The notes beneath the pieces are model-generated. The model was not told the origin of the DNA and made no database searches. It worked only from the letters and a program-made list of their open reading frames with translations. A DNA stretch of 64,000 nucleotides from Sulfurimonas sp. UBA2011 (GTDB lineage: Bacteria > Campylobacterota > Campylobacteria > Campylobacterales > Sulfurimonadaceae), in assembly GCA_002335055.1 (NCBI GenBank), contig DDCH01000005.1:26177-90176 (forward strand), in the 5' to 3' direction. Positions 25,756 to 34,018 of the stretch are shown here, piece by piece. Every line of letters starts with the position of its first letter. Within the stretch, counting starts at the first letter, position 1. Made by a program: the position numbers and the translations under genes.

Positions 25756-25785
25756 CCTAAAAGTGGATATTCACTCACAGGGGTG
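25756..25785 (+). pseudogene. Second RAYT C-terminal scrap, opposite strand
   Basis: The plus strand reads PKSGYSLTGV here, matching the very C-terminus (VKSGDSLTGV) of the decayed transposase at 19.24 kb, in reverse orientation relative to it. At the DNA level about 28 of 30 bases agree between 19,245-19,275 and the complement of this segment. It is too short to be a gene and is best read as a scrap of a second transposase copy. The rest of the 25,463-25,892 gap holds only the N-terminal remnant, the palindrome and AT-rich sequence. Confidence 0.6.
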
Positions 25786-25892
25786 TTTCTTCTTCGTCAG
25801 CTGCTTTAATACATAAATGAAGTCAGTTTTGCTATGATACCAAAAAGTTTTAATAATAAGACTTGTTACTTACAAAAGGAATTTTAAACATT

Positions 25893-27065
25893 ATGGAAGA
25901 TATAAGAAAACTATCACAAAGAATAATAAACAATGAAGTAATAATGTTTGCCACTTTTAGTGGTATACGAAATAAATCACTTAAAACTTTCAATAAAGCA
26001 ACAATAAAAAAAGTAATGATTAAAAATGAACTAAAATATCAATTTGAATATATTTATGATAAAAATGTAGAACATAAGAACTTAAACAAGATTGATTCAA
26101 TAAATGAAATAGACAACTTACTTAAAACATATTTTAAACAAGCATTGATAAATACACTAGAGTCTGATTATCATATTTTAGTTAGTAAAAGTGGTGTTGC
26201 TAAGATAAATAAAAAAGCTGCTACTAAGAAGTTTGAAGAGATCTCTCATAATAGAAAGAAAAAGTATATTTTAAATGAAGGTGAAGTAACATCATTTTTA
26301 GTAGAACTAGGAATTATGACAGCAGATGGTAAAGTTATAAACTCAAAATATGATAAGTTTAAACAAATAAATCGTTATTTGGAGTTGGTGTCTGATTGTA
26401 TTCCTTATTTAGATAAAAACAAAACTATCAGAATTATTGATTTTGGATGTGGAAAAGCATACCTTACCTTTGCACTTTATGATTTCTTAGTATTAAAAAT
26501 GGGTTACAATGTAGAAATAGTTGGCTTAGATTTAAAAGAAAATGTAATAAAATTTTGTTCAAACTTGGCAAACAAATTAAATTATGATGATTTAAGATTT
26601 GTACAAGGAGATATTAAAGGGTTCAATGAATTTGAAAATGTAGATATGGTTATCTCTTTACATGCTTGTAATACTGCAACAGATGATGCCCTAGCAACTG
26701 CCGTAAACTGGGGAGCTAAAGTTATTTTAGCAGTACCTTGTTGTCAGCATGAGTTACGTAAAAAAATAAAAAATAAAAAAATGGTTCCTTTGCTAAAATA
26801 CGGAATTATTAAAGAAAAACTATCTTCATTACTTACTGATAGTTTAAGAGCAAACGTATTAGAAATCATGGGTTATCGTACACAAGTATTAGAGTTTATA
26901 GATATGGAACATACACCTAAAAATATTATGATTAGAGCTTTTTTTGAAGATATTTCAAATGTTGATAAAGTTGTAGAAGAATACAAAGAATTTAAAAAAG
27001 AATGGCAAATTTCTCCCTATATAGAAGAAGCTTTTGGAAAAGGATTGACGAGTAAGTTAGAATAG
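25893..27065 (+). CDS. Class I SAM-dependent methyltransferase (Methyltransf_32-like)
   Basis: A 390-residue enzyme. The N-terminal 150 residues are basic and unassigned. The catalytic domain starts with the SAM-binding motif IIDFGCGKAYLTFAL, continues with VEIVGLDLKE as motif II, and then VDMVISLHACNTATDDALA and VILAVPCCQHEL. The last two are characteristic of the GSTCD/TRM13-like Methyltransf_32 group. The substrate is probably an RNA but cannot be read. The ATG at 25893 follows an AAAAGGA site by 11 bases, so I prefer it to the upstream in-frame TTG at 25863. It stands alone, flanked by debris. Confidence 0.82.
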   Translation: MEDIRKLSQRIINNEVIMFATFSGIRNKSLKTFNKATIKKVMIKNELKYQFEYIYDKNVEHKNLNKIDSINEIDNLLKTYFKQALINTLESDYHILVSKSGVAKINKKAATKKFEEISHNRKKKYILNEGEVTSFLVELGIMTADGKVINSKYDKFKQINRYLELVSDCIPYLDKNKTIRIIDFGCGKAYLTFALYDFLVLKMGYNVEIVGLDLKENVIKFCSNLANKLNYDDLRFVQGDIKGFNEFENVDMVISLHACNTATDDALATAVNWGAKVILAVPCCQHELRKKIKNKKMVPLLKYGIIKEKLSSLLTDSLRANVLEIMGYRTQVLEFIDMEHTPKNIMIRAFFEDISNVDKVVEEYKEFKKEWQISPYIEEAFGKGLTSKLE

Positions 27066-27175
27066 CTGACTTAAGTAATCATTAGCCTTTAAGTTTTCAT
27101 ATGCTCCTTTATGCAAGAACATAGCATATTTACCACCGTTAATTATTTTAGTAGAAATTACTGTGACATTTGGGA
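27057..27175 (-). pseudogene. C-terminal scrap of a GyrI-like effector-binding domain
   Basis: The minus strand reads VTVISTKIINGGKYAMFLHK and then GAYENLKANDYLSQLF before a TAA. The GGKYAxFxHKGxYENL pattern is that of GyrI-like small-molecule-binding domains, as at the end of AraC-type regulators. There is no start and nothing upstream, so this is a remnant. Its last bases overlap the methyltransferase gene end. Confidence 0.5.
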
Positions 27176-27208
27176 CTTATGAAAAATACGGGGGTCTGAA
27201 TCATAACT

Positions 27209-27307
27209 TTTTATGATGATATACAAATAGTTGATTTAGATAGACCAAAAAAAGAACTTCCAGCACTAGGGGTAGATGTTACACCAAAAGCACTCCCTCA
27301 AAACTAA
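27209..27307 (+). pseudogene. C-terminal scrap of an unknown protein
   Basis: A plus-strand frame without start codon reads FYDDIQIVDLDRPKKELPAL and then GVDVTPKALPQN before TAA. The codon use and the proline-rich end look like a real C-terminus rather than chance, but I cannot name the parent protein. A degenerate half palindrome (27189-27202) lies just upstream, and the RluA-like gene starts 18 bases downstream. Confidence 0.3.
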
Positions 27308-27324
27308 TTTGCTATAATTAATCT

Positions 27325-27999
27325 ATGCAAATAATCTTTGAAAATCATGACTTCGTTATATTTAACAAACCACAAAATCTCAACTTCCATAGTGAAGACG
27401 GTGAAGCTGGTTTTGTAGTTTTAGCTACAAAGCAGTTACATGTAGAGCAGTTATATAGTGTTCACAGACTAGATAAAATGACTTCTGGTTTAATTATCTT
27501 GGCAAAAACAAGTAAAGTTGCGAATAGCTTTGCGAAAATGTTCCTAAACAAAGAGATACAAAAGTTTTACTTAGCTTTGAGTCTAAGAAAACCAAAGAAA
27601 AAACAAGGCTGGGTAAAAGCTGATATGGGAGCCTCTCGCCGTGGAACTTACAAGCTTCTAAAAACAAAAGAAAACCAAGCAATAACACAGTTTCATAGCT
27701 CTACATGTAGAGCGGGTGAGCGTATATTTTTAGTAAAACCACATACAGGAAAAACTCACCAAATCAGAGTAGCATTAAAGAGCATAGGATCCCCAATAGC
27801 AGGTGATGTTAGATATGCAAATGCTGATGAAGCAAAAAAAGAAGACCGCGGATACCTTCATGCTTACGCTTTAGGGTTTACATTAAATGGTGAAGAATTT
27901 TCTTTTGTTTGTCCACCTTTAGATGGAGAGAGGTTTTTATCTGATGAAGCACAAAAAACTTTACTAGAATGGGCTAAACCTTGGGAGTTATTTAAATAA
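27325..27999 (+). CDS. RluA-family pseudouridine synthase
   Basis: A 224-residue pseudouridine synthase without an S4 domain. The catalytic Asp50 is in VHRLDKMTSGLIIL, with the supporting segments FYLALSLRKPKKK and HTGKTHQIRVALKSIGSPIA. The short length and absence of S4 fit the TIGR01621-like group, whose RNA target is not settled; RluA itself (23S U746, tRNA U32) is the nearest characterised enzyme. It is isolated between two tracts of debris, with no operon partner. Confidence 0.87.
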   Translation: MQIIFENHDFVIFNKPQNLNFHSEDGEAGFVVLATKQLHVEQLYSVHRLDKMTSGLIILAKTSKVANSFAKMFLNKEIQKFYLALSLRKPKKKQGWVKADMGASRRGTYKLLKTKENQAITQFHSSTCRAGERIFLVKPHTGKTHQIRVALKSIGSPIAGDVRYANADEAKKEDRGYLHAYALGFTLNGEEFSFVCPPLDGERFLSDEAQKTLLEWAKPWELFK

Positions 28000-28079
28000 C
28001 GGTCGAATAGAACCATAAATTGCCGTTAGGTAATTTTTTGTGTTCCTATGTTTTGTTGTCTGTTTAATTAGTATGAAAG

Positions 28080-29515
28080 TTAGCTATTTTCATTTAATAA
28101 CTTTTGTATAAAATTCTTATTTAACCAAAAACACTGTTTAACTATACTATTACCTAAAGTATCGTCATCTCTATCATTAGAATCTCTTCCATGTGGTCGC
28201 ATATGGATTGTTAAAGTTTCAGATTCTTTTGCTAATTTACTTACTTCCTTAAAACCTTTTTTTGATTTTATAATTACTTTATGTACTTTACACTGTCCAT
28301 TAATTACTTCATCTTTATATTGTTCCCATTCTTTTTTAATACTATTTTCTTCTTCCATTGATGGTGACCAAAAGAAAGATTTACCTATATGTTTTTCTTC
28401 AAGTGTAGAGTCTTTATTATCTGAATATACTGGAACAAATAAAATTTTATTAATATATTCTTTAAAAGTTGATTCTTCCCAGTTTTCTTCTATAAGTTCT
28501 TGTAATTTCATAGTTTGAAATGATATAGCCTCAAATGGATAGTTGTCATTTTTTCTAACTTTAATAGTTTTAAGTATTATTCCAAGTTATTCGAATTCTT
28601 TAATATTAGATTTAACATTTTTAAAGCCTATTGATTTTTTTATAATTGTAGCTATTTGGTTTTTACTTCGACTACTTATATCAAGGGAAAATATATCTGA
28701 TAATTCTTGGATTGATTTACCTTCATATTTATTTATATTTTCTAAAATAATATTTTCAAATTTGTCAAATTTATTAATATTTAAAGAGTCAATTATTGAT
28801 TCATATTTAATCTTTTTATTTAATTCATTCCATCTTTGATTAGTAAACGATTGTTTAAGAGCAAATGACCTTTTTAAAGCTTCAATACTATATGTTTGTA
28901 TTGGTTGAATAACTAAATCTTTAAGTTTTCCATTTTTATCTTTACCACCACTCCCACTTCTCGCTGGTGCTAAAACTTTACATAAACTTTCGCTAAGTTC
29001 ATGAGCATAACCATCTTTAACTTTTTGTTGAACATTTAACCAATCATATTTAATGATAAATTCATTATTACCTTGATTTAATTCCCATAAATCAATTTTT
29101 TTAATTAGTGAATTTTTTATATTATCTTTATCATACAAATAGTATATAAATAAAACTTTATTTAATTTTTCTTTGGCATGTGACCTATCCCAAGTTTCTA
29201 AAATTAGTTTTTTATAATCAATACTACAAATTTTTGTTCGTTCTTTTACTACAATTTTAGTTTTTTGTTGTATTAGGGTATTATTTTAAGTTCAACACCA
29301 ACTTTGTCAAAATCAGGTAGTGGGGAAGAGTTTGGTTTTATTCCAAACCAATATTCTTCAATAATAGTTCCAATTGCACCCTTGTTCCTGATATTTATTT
29401 CATCATTTATTTTGGAAGCAGTTAATACATTATCAATTGTTTTACCTACTAATTTATTTGCATAGTTTACAATTGATGTTATATTTGAATTATCATATTT
29501 TTCAAGTAAACTCAA
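28080..29515 (-). pseudogene. Sau3AI/MutH-type restriction endonuclease, inactivated
   Basis: The minus strand encodes a Sau3AI-type endonuclease (about 478 codons, the usual length) with two lesions. The N-terminal MutH-fold catalytic region (NKGAIGTIIEEYWFGI, then PDFDKVGVELKIIP, the D...ExK site) ends at a TAA at about 29,273. Adding one base after the CCC restores LIQQKTKIVVKERTKICSID and joins the next frame. That frame runs through WLNVQQKVKDGYAHELSESL to NIKEFE, then meets an in-frame TAA at 28587. Reading through gives LGIILKTIKVRKNDN and the C-terminal domain ending at 28080. It would cut GATC-type sites if intact. It lies 1 base after the methyltransferase gene. Confidence 0.85.
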
Positions 29516-29516
29516 A

Positions 29517-30800
29517 TTAATTTATCTCTTCTAAAATGGTATTTCCTAATCTTTCAACAATTCCCACCACTAATGCATTACCCATCAAAAATGCTCTTTT
29601 TGTATCTGTAACACCTTCTGTATGGTTTTTAGGAAACATATTCAGTTGTTCTAGTTCAATTGGTGTTAATCTTCTATGTTTTCCATTAACAAGAATAACA
29701 TGCTTAAATCTTGAGGCACTTGCTCCACCTTCACCAGTAATTATAGTTCTTGATGGTTTATTTAAGCAGTCAGGAAACCCCATACTATCCTCTGAATATG
29801 TATACTTATGTCCTGTAATTTTATTAACTCGTTCAATTGATTTGGAACCTTTTTGATATTCCCATTTTTTTAATTCTTGATCATTAATATAAAATTCTTT
29901 TGGTACAGTATCTTCATCTTGTAAAAAATCTCCAAGAACAGAATATTCGCCATTGTAATCTACTTCTATTCTTGATGTATGATAAATACCATCTATCATA
30001 TATCCAGTTTCCCAAAAAGCATTAATTTTTGGTGTTTTTATATTAAAATTATTTGTAATATCTACTAAGTCATCACTTAATTTTTTTGTTATAATCTTTT
30101 GCTTGTTAATTTCTTTAATAGGAAAAGTTTTAGCAAATAATCCTTTTGTATTTAAGTTATCAGAAATAGAATTATTTTTTAAATTATTGTAAAAGTTAGT
30201 ATCTTTTTTTGAAGCAAAAATAAATACTCTTCTTCGTCTTTGAGGCATACCATATTCACTAGCATTTATTACTCTCCATTCTACAGCATAACCTAAAGTA
30301 TTTAGAGAGGATAATATAATTGCGAAATCTCTACCTCTTTGACTGGCAGGAGACTTCAATAATCTATCCACATTTTCTAATAATAAATATTTAGGAGGTT
30401 TGTCTTTTTTTTCCTGAAGTATTCTATATATTTCCCACCATAGAACACCTTTTTTACCATTAATTCCATGTGAGTTTTTTAATGTACTTGCAACGGAATA
30501 ATCTTGGCATGGAAATCCACCAACAAGCATATCGTGATCTGGTATATCAATTACTCTTACAGTTGAAATATCTTCATTCGAGTGATTATATTCTCCAAAT
30601 TGTTTTTCATATATTTGTGAAGCATGTTGTATTTTAGTGGAAGGTTCCCATTGGTTACTCCAAATTATATTAAAATTCTTATTGCGATTTTTAATATTTT
30701 CTAAACCAATACGAAATCCACCAACACCAGCGAATAATTCAATTGTTTTAATAAAATTGTTTTGTAGTCTTTTAAGTTCTACAATGGTATCTAAATTTCT
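29517..30800 (-). pseudogene. C5-cytosine DNA methyltransferase without a start codon (partner of the Sau3AI-like enzyme)
   Basis: An open frame of 427 codons with all cytosine-5 methyltransferase motifs: TIELFAGVGGFRIGLENIKN (motif I), GGFPCQDYS with the catalytic Cys (motif IV), YLLLENVDRLL (VI), GMPQRRRRVFIF (VIII) and FLMGNALVVGIVERLG (X). It would protect the site cut by the neighbouring endonuclease. The region coding motif I has no ATG, GTG or TTG start between the upstream TAG (30801-30803) and motif I. The first ATG (30530) lies just before motif IV and would give an enzyme without its SAM site. The gene thus appears truncated at its 5' end, with foreign sequence joined at about 30,800. 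Confidence 0.82.
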
Positions 30801-30891
30801 CTAGTCTTAAAAGCTTGTTTCGGCTAGGGTAACATATTTTTGTTGCTACGATTTGTTATGTTTTCAGAGATTTTACACACTACCTAATATT

Positions 30892-31059
30892 TTAATAGTT
30901 CCAGCCATTTTCATCTCCTTCTATTACTTTTTGATCAATTAAAATTTTTCTTATTTCTCTGAATCCATCATTACCAATAGGAAAAGTTTCAAAATTCATA
31001 AAGAATTGTGAAAAAGAGTTTTTTCGTTTATCTCTAAAAAAAATTGTCCCCGTCCATAC
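30892..31059 (-). pseudogene. C-terminal remnant of an unknown protein
   Basis: A minus-strand frame of about 55 codons, open from a TAA and without a start, reads KRVWTGTIFFRDKRKNSFSQ, then FFMNFETFPIGNDGFREI and ends GDENGWNY. The composition looks like a real protein tail. I do not recognise the family. It lies upstream of the methyltransferase on the same strand and may be another piece of the lost restriction-modification locus. Confidence 0.35.
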
Positions 31060-31071
31060 TCTTTTTTAATG

Positions 31072-31088
31072 AAGGGGTCAGACCCCTT
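31072..31088. repeat. REP-like palindrome, copy 2
   Basis: A perfect 17-base palindrome: AAGGGGTC, central A, GACCCCTT. Its core is identical to the palindrome at 25711-25724. Together with the RAYT remnants, the two copies suggest past REP/RAYT activity in the 19-31 kb region. Confidence 0.55.
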
Positions 31089-31092
31089 TATC

Positions 31093-31194
31093 CAGGAACT
31101 TTTAGGACACAAGTCTGTTGAGACTACTATGATTTATACACATGTGGTTTCGGAGATGAATAAAACAAAACTCATAAGTCCACTAGACTTTTAA
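31093..31194 (+). pseudogene. Tyrosine recombinase C-terminal tail (integron-integrase-like)
   Basis: The plus strand reads QELLGHKSVETTMIYTHVVS and then EMNKTKLISPLDF before a stop. LLGHxSxxTTMIYTHV is the end of the catalytic domain of phage- and integron-type tyrosine recombinases, with the nucleophilic Tyr in IYTHV. No upstream portion (RxxH motifs) is present, so only the tail of the gene remains. It borders the palindrome on the left and the HAD gene on the right. Confidence 0.7.
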
Positions 31195-31198
31195 AAGA

Positions 31199-31780
31199 CT
31201 ACTTCACTATCACCTTGACATCAGCGATAGCGAGGATGGCATCATCTCCGCTACTGTCTCCGTAAGTGTATATCTTTTCATAGTCATCTAGGTTTAGGTG
31301 TGCTTGTACTCTACGGAGTTTCTCTTTTCCATGACAGTTAATTGTGGCGAAGTGCCCTGTAAATATTTTGTCTTTAAATGCTAGTTCAGTACAAAGAAGT
31401 TCTACCTTATGTTTGTCTGCCCATGGTTGGAGCCAAGAGCGTATCGATGCAGATACTATAAGAACTTTATCTCCATCTTGTATGTGTTGTAAAAATTTCT
31501 CGTAGATGTCTTCTCTGATGATATCGTTTATTTTTGTCTCCCCATACTCTTGGGCTTTCTTCTTAAACTCATCTTCATTTATCTTATGGAAGTAGAGACG
31601 AAAAAGCAGCTCTTTGGCATAAGAGTTATCCATGATTTTTATCTTGTAAAGGAAGAAAATGGGAGAGAAGAGGGCTAGTTTAAAGTAGTAAGAAGGTTTT
31701 CCTACTGCAAACTTTACGAACTCTTCAAGAGAGTCTTTTGTAGTAAGTGTCCCATCAAAGTCAAAGAGTGCAAGTCTCAC
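31199..31780 (-). CDS. HAD-IB family phosphatase (probable lipid-linked phosphopentose phosphatase)
   Basis: A 193-residue HAD hydrolase of the phosphoserine-phosphatase-like IB class. Motif I is ALFDFDGTLTTKDS, motif II is VLIVSASIRSW, motif III/IV is YTYGDSSGDDAIL. The cap segment after motif I is short and hydrophobic (YYFKLALFSPIFFLYKI), suggesting membrane association. It is the last gene of an operon with UbiA, DprE1 and DprE2 homologues. It is a good candidate for removing the 5-phosphate from polyprenyl-phosphoryl-5-phosphoribose, a step for which a phosphatase is needed. The role is inferred from context. It overlaps the GT39 gene by 4 bases. Confidence 0.8.
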   Translation of the reverse strand: MRLALFDFDGTLTTKDSLEEFVKFAVGKPSYYFKLALFSPIFFLYKIKIMDNSYAKELLFRLYFHKINEDEFKKKAQEYGETKINDIIREDIYEKFLQHIQDGDKVLIVSASIRSWLQPWADKHKVELLCTELAFKDKIFTGHFATINCHGKEKLRRVQAHLNLDDYEKIYTYGDSSGDDAILAIADVKVIVK

Positions 31781-33282
31781 TTGGTGCTCTCATAGTATCT
31801 ATCGTTAAAGTAACATTTTCCCTGAGGTAAAAAGTCTGGTATGTCATAGAACTTCTTTTGTTGTATGTTTAGGTAGTGAGTTTTATACTTGTCGTAGTTA
31901 AAACCTTGACACTCCGCTACATAAAAGAGAGCATCTTCAACTCTAAATGTCTCTACTTCGACATCATTACAAACACTTTCATACTCTTTTGATTGTATCT
32001 CGCGGTTGTTGAAGATGTAGAAGTTAGTGTTAGAAAGTGTACGTATATCTACAAGCTTATCATCCATTCGACCAAAAACAGAGTTACTAAAGATCATAGG
32101 CATATCTTTTTTGCAGTAGTAGTTAAACATTGCTGCGTTTGTGTAACCCGTAGAGAAGAGTTTTTTATCACCATACTTTGTATCTAAAACTTCACAAGTC
32201 TCTTTCATGTTAGAACTTAGCACTGCATCTTCGTAGAAGTAGCTTGATTTAAAAACTGAGTTTGGTAGTAGATGTAGAGCCGTTAGTACAGATAATAAAA
32301 TGACTATATGCATAGCTGTAAAGATAGCATTGTACTTAAAGAGTTTGTATAGGTACTCATCGTCCAAATATGCGAAGAGTAAAAAGATGTAAGGGATGAA
32401 GAGTATAAACCAGTGTATACCCATAAGGTTTTTAAGTGAAACTGTAAAGAACACAAGAAACATCACTCCGAGTATAAGTGAGACAAGTATAAGTAGTTCG
32501 TCTTTTACAAAGTTCTTTCTACTTTTGTACAAAAACCAAAATGCCCATGGAGTTACAACATAAACTAGGTTAAGTAGAAAGTTTAAAAATGTCTCAAAGT
32601 TATAGTGACTCTCAGTACGAGCAAAGAAGTTAAACATGATGTTGTTCCAACAGCAGTTATAGTTGAAGTACATGTTTTGGGCGATGGCTAAAAGGACTAT
32701 TGGCATCGCTATGAGTAGTGTTTTAATCGATTTTGTTTTGTACACGGTGATGGAAAAAACAAAAAGTGAGATAAACAAAAAGACAGAGAAGTACTTACTT
32801 AAAAATGCAGCGCCTAAAAAGAGACCTGCAAGTAGGGCATAACGCACTGTTTGCTTTTTCTTTAGAGAGTATAGAAAAAACTGAGTTCCGAGCGTTCCAA
32901 AAAGAACGAGTGGAATGTCGTTTGTAAAAAGTGACATCAAGATGTCTACAGGAGAGACTAAAAAAAGTAAGAAAATAAAGTAGGCTTTGTTCTCGTTTAT
33001 GTAGAGTTTAGCGATGTTATAGATACTAAACGCAACCGTTATAGCCGCCATAAAAGAAAATAGTCTAAAGAAGATGATGTCATCGCTGATAAAACTCATA
33101 AGGTAGATGAGCCATCCAACCATAGGAGGATGATCATAGTAACCGCTACTTAGATGTGTTGCCCACTTTATAAAGTAGGCTTCATCACCGGTTAGAGGGA
33201 TAAGTGCTAGGATGATAAGTTTTGCTAAAAGTACTAGCCCTACTATTTTTATCTCATTTGTATATGTCTTCGTCATTGTCAT
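31777..33282 (-). CDS. GT39/ArnT-like membrane glycosyltransferase
   Basis: A 501-residue GT-C enzyme with the acidic loop LTGDEAYFIKWATHLSSGYY followed by DHPPMVGWLIYL, about eleven helices and a C-terminal soluble domain of 130 residues. It would move a sugar from a polyprenyl-phosphate donor to an acceptor on the periplasmic side. Its place in the DprE1/DprE2 operon suggests that the donor is a polyprenyl-phosphoryl pentofuranose, comparable to the position of the arabinosyltransferase AftA in mycobacteria. It follows dprE2 by 4 bases and overlaps the HAD gene. Confidence 0.85.
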   Translation of the reverse strand: MTMTKTYTNEIKIVGLVLLAKLIILALIPLTGDEAYFIKWATHLSSGYYDHPPMVGWLIYLMSFISDDIIFFRLFSFMAAITVAFSIYNIAKLYINENKAYFIFLLFLVSPVDILMSLFTNDIPLVLFGTLGTQFFLYSLKKKQTVRYALLAGLFLGAAFLSKYFSVFLFISLFVFSITVYKTKSIKTLLIAMPIVLLAIAQNMYFNYNCCWNNIMFNFFARTESHYNFETFLNFLLNLVYVVTPWAFWFLYKSRKNFVKDELLILVSLILGVMFLVFFTVSLKNLMGIHWFILFIPYIFLLFAYLDDEYLYKLFKYNAIFTAMHIVILLSVLTALHLLPNSVFKSSYFYEDAVLSSNMKETCEVLDTKYGDKKLFSTGYTNAAMFNYYCKKDMPMIFSNSVFGRMDDKLVDIRTLSNTNFYIFNNREIQSKEYESVCNDVEVETFRVEDALFYVAECQGFNYDKYKTHYLNIQQKKFYDIPDFLPQGKCYFNDRYYESTK

Positions 33283-33286
33283 TGTT

Positions 33287-34018
33287 TTAGATGCTCAGTT
33301 TTTTAAAGATGAACTCTGGAATATGTGTGATGATAAGCATGATGTAACGCCAAATCCATTTTGTATACAGAGTGTTTTTACCTGCTTGTTGTGCATTGTA
33401 AATATCTTGTGCAACTTCTGCTGGCTCTGCTGTAAGTTTCGCTGGAAGTGCTAAACCTTCTGTCATTTTTGTGTTTACAAAACCTGGTTTAACTGTAAGA
33501 ACGCTAATGCTACTCTCACACAGTCTATTTCTGAGACCACTAAGGTAAGCACTAAACGCAGCCTTAGCACTTCCATAGATGTAGTTAGTTTTACGACCTC
33601 TATCACCTGCAACTGAACTTACACCCACTATAAAACCGCGTTTCTCTTCTTCAAAGTCATTTGCTATGATATTTAAAAGGCTTACCGCTCCAGTGTAGTT
33701 AACATTGATAGTATTAAGTGTTTCACTCCACTCTTTCTCTGCCTTGTGTTGTTCAGTCATATAACCAGAAACTACAATAACACCAAGAGGTTTTTCACTC
33801 AAGTTATCATACATAGTTTGGTGTGTCTCATAAGCTGTTATGTCTAACTCTATGAGTTCTACAGTGATATCTGCACGAACTTCTAGGTCTGTTTTAAACT
33901 CTTCTAACTCATTTACTTTTCTCGCAGCAAGGTATAAGTTATAACCATTTTTCGCATAAACTCTAGCGACCTCTTTTGCTATATCACTCTTTGCCCCAAC
34001 TATTAAAACATAACTCAT
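33287..34018 (-). CDS. dprE2: DprE2-like polyprenylphosphoryl-2-keto-ribose reductase (SDR)
   Basis: A 243-residue short-chain dehydrogenase. The NAD(P) motif is LIVGAKSDIAKEVARVYAK. The catalytic Ser, Tyr and Lys are in VSSVAGDRG and NYIYGSAKAAFSAY. The C-terminal end, RYIMLIITHIPEFIFKKLSI, closely follows my recollection of mycobacterial DprE2 (RYVMMVLRHIPxxIFRKLPI), which makes the assignment specific. DprE2 reduces the 2-keto intermediate made by DprE1 to the arabinose form. It overlaps the DprE1 gene by 4 bases, as the pair must work together. Confidence 0.88.
   Translation of the reverse strand: MSYVLIVGAKSDIAKEVARVYAKNGYNLYLAARKVNELEEFKTDLEVRADITVELIELDITAYETHQTMYDNLSEKPLGVIVVSGYMTEQHKAEKEWSETLNTINVNYTGAVSLLNIIANDFEEEKRGFIVGVSSVAGDRGRKTNYIYGSAKAAFSAYLSGLRNRLCESSISVLTVKPGFVNTKMTEGLALPAKLTAEPAEVAQDIYNAQQAGKNTLYTKWIWRYIMLIITHIPEFIFKKLSI

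Larger units (their letters stand above)
30801..31198. other. Gene-free junction region with remnants
   Basis: This 398-base stretch contains no intact gene. From left to right it holds the truncated edge of the methyltransferase and a 19-base sequence at 30844-30862 similar to one at 25731-25749. Then come a minus-strand protein tail (30892-31059), a 17-base palindrome (31072-31088) and a plus-strand integrase tail (31093-31194). It looks like a rearrangement junction at the right edge of the accessory region. Confidence 0.6.

Noticed and set aside
30805..30865. attC-like hairpin near the integrase tail
   Set aside because: AACATA and TATGTT can pair around a 20-base loop, but the core sites and overall architecture of an attC site are not recognisable, so I do not call an integron.
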